Assembly (NCBI RefSeq): GCF_004028635.1
Contig: NZ_ML138678.1
Coordinates: 124,001 to 188,000 of the forward strand
Length of the DNA stretch: 64,000 nt
DNA from: Streptomyces cyaneus
Lineage (GTDB): Bacteria > Actinomycetota > Actinomycetes > Streptomycetales > Streptomycetaceae
Reading direction: 5' to 3'
This document shows positions 62,375-64,000 of this stretch, piece after piece. How positions within the stretch are numbered: the first letter of the stretch is position 1; each line of letters starts with the position of its first letter. The notes below the pieces were generated by a model, which saw nothing but the letters and a program-made list of their open reading frames with translations, was not told where the DNA came from and made no database searches. Both the position numbers and the translations under genes were made by a program.

Positions 62375-64000
62375 ATGACGCACTTTCCGCCACCGGCCGA
62401 GGAGTTGCGGCTCCTCGACCTCGAGCTGCACCAACTGGACGCCCGCCGGGCCCAGTTGATGCACCGTCGGGCCTGGCTGGTCACCGCGCTGCAAGCGGCG
62501 ACGGCCCAGTCGGCCCCGGCCCCCTTCGCGCCCCCGCGCCCCGAGACCTCGGCACCCCGGGTCCAGAACGTCCTGCTGGTGCTGGGCGGTGTCCTGCTCA
62601 CCATCGCCGCGATGGCGTTCACGCTGGTCAGCTGGGGGCACATGGGGATCGCCGGGCGGGCCCTGGTGCTCGGCGGGGTCACGGTGGCGGTGCTCGCCGC
62701 GCCGGTGCCGCTGCTGAAGCACGGGCTGCGGTCGACGGCCGAGTCGGTGGCGGGCCTCGGGCTGGCGTTGACCGTGCTCGACGCGTACGCGCTGCACGAG
62801 GTCGGGTTGGCCGACGTGGACGCCGTGGGCTACGTCGCGGCCGCGTCGGCGGTACTGGCCGCCCTGTGGACGGCGTACGGCCTGCTGCCGCGCACCTCCG
62901 AGCTGCGTCTGCCCCTGCCCGCCGCACTGGTCGCCGCCCAACTCCCGCTCACCCTGTGGGCGGTGGCGGCCGACGCGGGCCTGTACGGGATCACGGCCGC
63001 CGTGCTGGTGACGGCCGCGTTCGACACGGGTGTGGCGCTGCGGGTGCCTGCCGGGTCCGTACGGATCACCGCCGTGATCGGTGCGTACGGCATGGGCGCC
63101 TGGGGTGTGTGGGCCGCCGGCTGGCTGTCCTGGACGGCCACCGGCCCGAGCGCCGCCGCCCGTGCGGCGGCGCTCCTCCTCTTCGCGGCGGGCATCGCGC
63201 TGACGGCGGCCTGGCAGCAGGTCGCCGAGAAGCAGGCGGGCGGCCTCGCCGTCGCCGCCGGTCTCCTCACGGTCGCCGCGCTCGGCGGCACGGCCCGCTC
63301 CGTGCTGCCGGACGCGTGGACGGTCCCGGCGTATCTGGCGTGCGGGATCGCGCTGCTCGCTGCGGTACGGGTGGAACGGCTGCCGGAGACGGTACGGCGC
63401 GGGTTCGCCCGGGCCTCCGCCGCCGTACAGGGGCTTGCCCTGCTGTGGACGCTGCCCCTGGTGGGGATCGCGCTGCTGGGTCCGGTCACGTGGGCGGAGC
63501 GGGTGTGGTCCGGGGCGCCGGGTGGCGTACGGGAGGCGGTGACGGTCGGCGCGCCGTGGCCGTCGGACGCGGAGACGGTGCCCGTCGTCCTGGCGGTTGT
63601 CGCCGTCGTCCTGCTCCTCGCGGCGCGTGACACGCTCTGGCGGCCTCGGGCCCTCACCGGTGCGCCGGCACTGGCCTGGGCGACGGCGCTGGTCCTTCCG
63701 GCGGTGCTCGAAGTCCCCTATGCGGTGGGCCTGGTGGCTCTCGGCGCCACGACGGCCGGCGCCCTGGCGGCAGCGGCTTGGATACGGCTGTCCGAGCGCC
63801 CGGAGACGGAGAAGCCCTCGGCTCCCCCGACGACGGAACCGACCCCTGCGGAGCCGATCACTGTCGACTTCCCCACCCCTCGAACGACCGCCCTGGTCCT
63901 GGCCCTCCTCACCTCCCTCCCCTTCGCCTTCCTCTCCCTGGCCACCGAGGCGGCCACCCTCACCGTGCTCACAGCCCTGACGGCGCTCTTCGCGGCAGCC
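62375..64000 (+). CDS. Large multi-pass membrane protein (partial, runs off the window)
   Basis: 542 codons seen, in frame to the last base, no stop. After a ~60-residue N-terminal part with a coiled-coil-like helix (EELRLLDLELHQLDARRAQL), at least 12-14 hydrophobic helices follow (LLVLGGVLLTIAAMAFTLVS, AVLAALWTAYGLL and so on), rich in Ala/Leu/Val, with an RxxR cytoplasmic-loop pattern. An intervening Pro/Glu/Thr-rich loop is near residue 485. It resembles the large DUF2157-like or SCO-type integral proteins of Streptomyces. No function assigned. Weak RBS, so the start is approximate. Confidence 0.8.
   Translation, partial: MTHFPPPAEELRLLDLELHQLDARRAQLMHRRAWLVTALQAATAQSAPAPFAPPRPETSAPRVQNVLLVLGGVLLTIAAMAFTLVSWGHMGIAGRALVLGGVTVAVLAAPVPLLKHGLRSTAESVAGLGLALTVLDAYALHEVGLADVDAVGYVAAASAVLAALWTAYGLLPRTSELRLPLPAALVAAQLPLTLWAVAADAGLYGITAAVLVTAAFDTGVALRVPAGSVRITAVIGAYGMGAWGVWAAGWLSWTATGPSAAARAAALLLFAAGIALTAAWQQVAEKQAGGLAVAAGLLTVAALGGTARSVLPDAWTVPAYLACGIALLAAVRVERLPETVRRGFARASAAVQGLALLWTLPLVGIALLGPVTWAERVWSGAPGGVREAVTVGAPWPSDAETVPVVLAVVAVVLLLAARDTLWRPRALTGAPALAWATALVLPAVLEVPYAVGLVALGATTAGALAAAAWIRLSERPETEKPSAPPTTEPTPAEPITVDFPTPRTTALVLALLTSLPFAFLSLATEAATLTVLTALTALFAAA

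Noticed and set aside
62376..63657. Minus-strand frames opposite the last membrane protein
   Set aside because: Low-complexity Arg/Thr/Ala shadow products; the plus-strand frame has clear transmembrane periodicity.

Overview
The window is a stretch of actinobacterial core chromosome, almost certainly from a Streptomyces or a close relative. The evidence is very high GC, frequent GTG starts, a bldD developmental regulator with its c-di-GMP motifs, the actinobacterial integration host factor mihF, a bifunctional rel gene, GC-rich intergenic hairpins without U-tracts, and several Streptomyces-style intergenic repeats. I see no prophage, insertion sequence, CRISPR array or biosynthetic cluster. 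About 60 protein genes and one tRNA are supported. Most genes lie on the minus strand, in translationally coupled runs (ATGA or GTGA overlaps).

Layout. 1-2.0 kb: coaBC (partial), rpoZ, gmk, mihF. 2.3-12.3 kb: a full pyrimidine operon, transcribed right to left as pyrR-pyrB-pyrC-membrane protein-carA-carB-pyrD-pyrF, with a PyrR-binding RNA loop just before the pyrR ribosome-binding site. 12.5 kb: bldD, divergent, behind candidate BldD boxes. 13.2-23.2 kb: nusB, efp, a degenerate M24 peptidase, a P-loop protein, aroB-aroK-aroC, a small membrane protein, aroE, mltG, ruvX. 23.2-34.4 kb: alaS, two small membrane-associated genes, rpsD, rarA, a VKOR-family protein, hisS, an MBL hydrolase, a cyclophilin and a DUF349 protein. 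34.5-44.1 kb: rel, apt, secF, secD, yajC, ruvB, ruvA, ruvC. 44.4-51 kb: a small secreted protein, a YebC-family gene, pdxT, pdxS, a LemA-like protein, and the phosphatidylinositol-mannoside genes (mannosyltransferase, acyltransferase, pgsA). 51-58.7 kb: an EF-G paralogue, a large unknown membrane protein, a HIT protein, a K+ channel and thrS. 58.9-64 kb: an unknown gene coupled to a DUF4365 nuclease-like gene, a DEDDh exonuclease, tRNA-Val(CAC), an SRPBCC protein, and the start of a large multi-pass membrane protein.

The genes serve nucleotide synthesis, aromatic amino acids, translation, protein export, stringent response, Holliday junction processing, vitamin B6 and inositol phospholipids. 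From memory of the Mycobacterium tuberculosis map, the order matches two blocks there: coaBC/rpoZ/gmk/mihF plus pyr, and nusB through thrS. The most interesting departures are the pyrR leader RNA, the tandem BldD boxes, the altered-metal-site M24 protein beside efp, the EF-G paralogue with an unusual G4 motif, and the coupled DUF4365/unknown pair facing an exonuclease.
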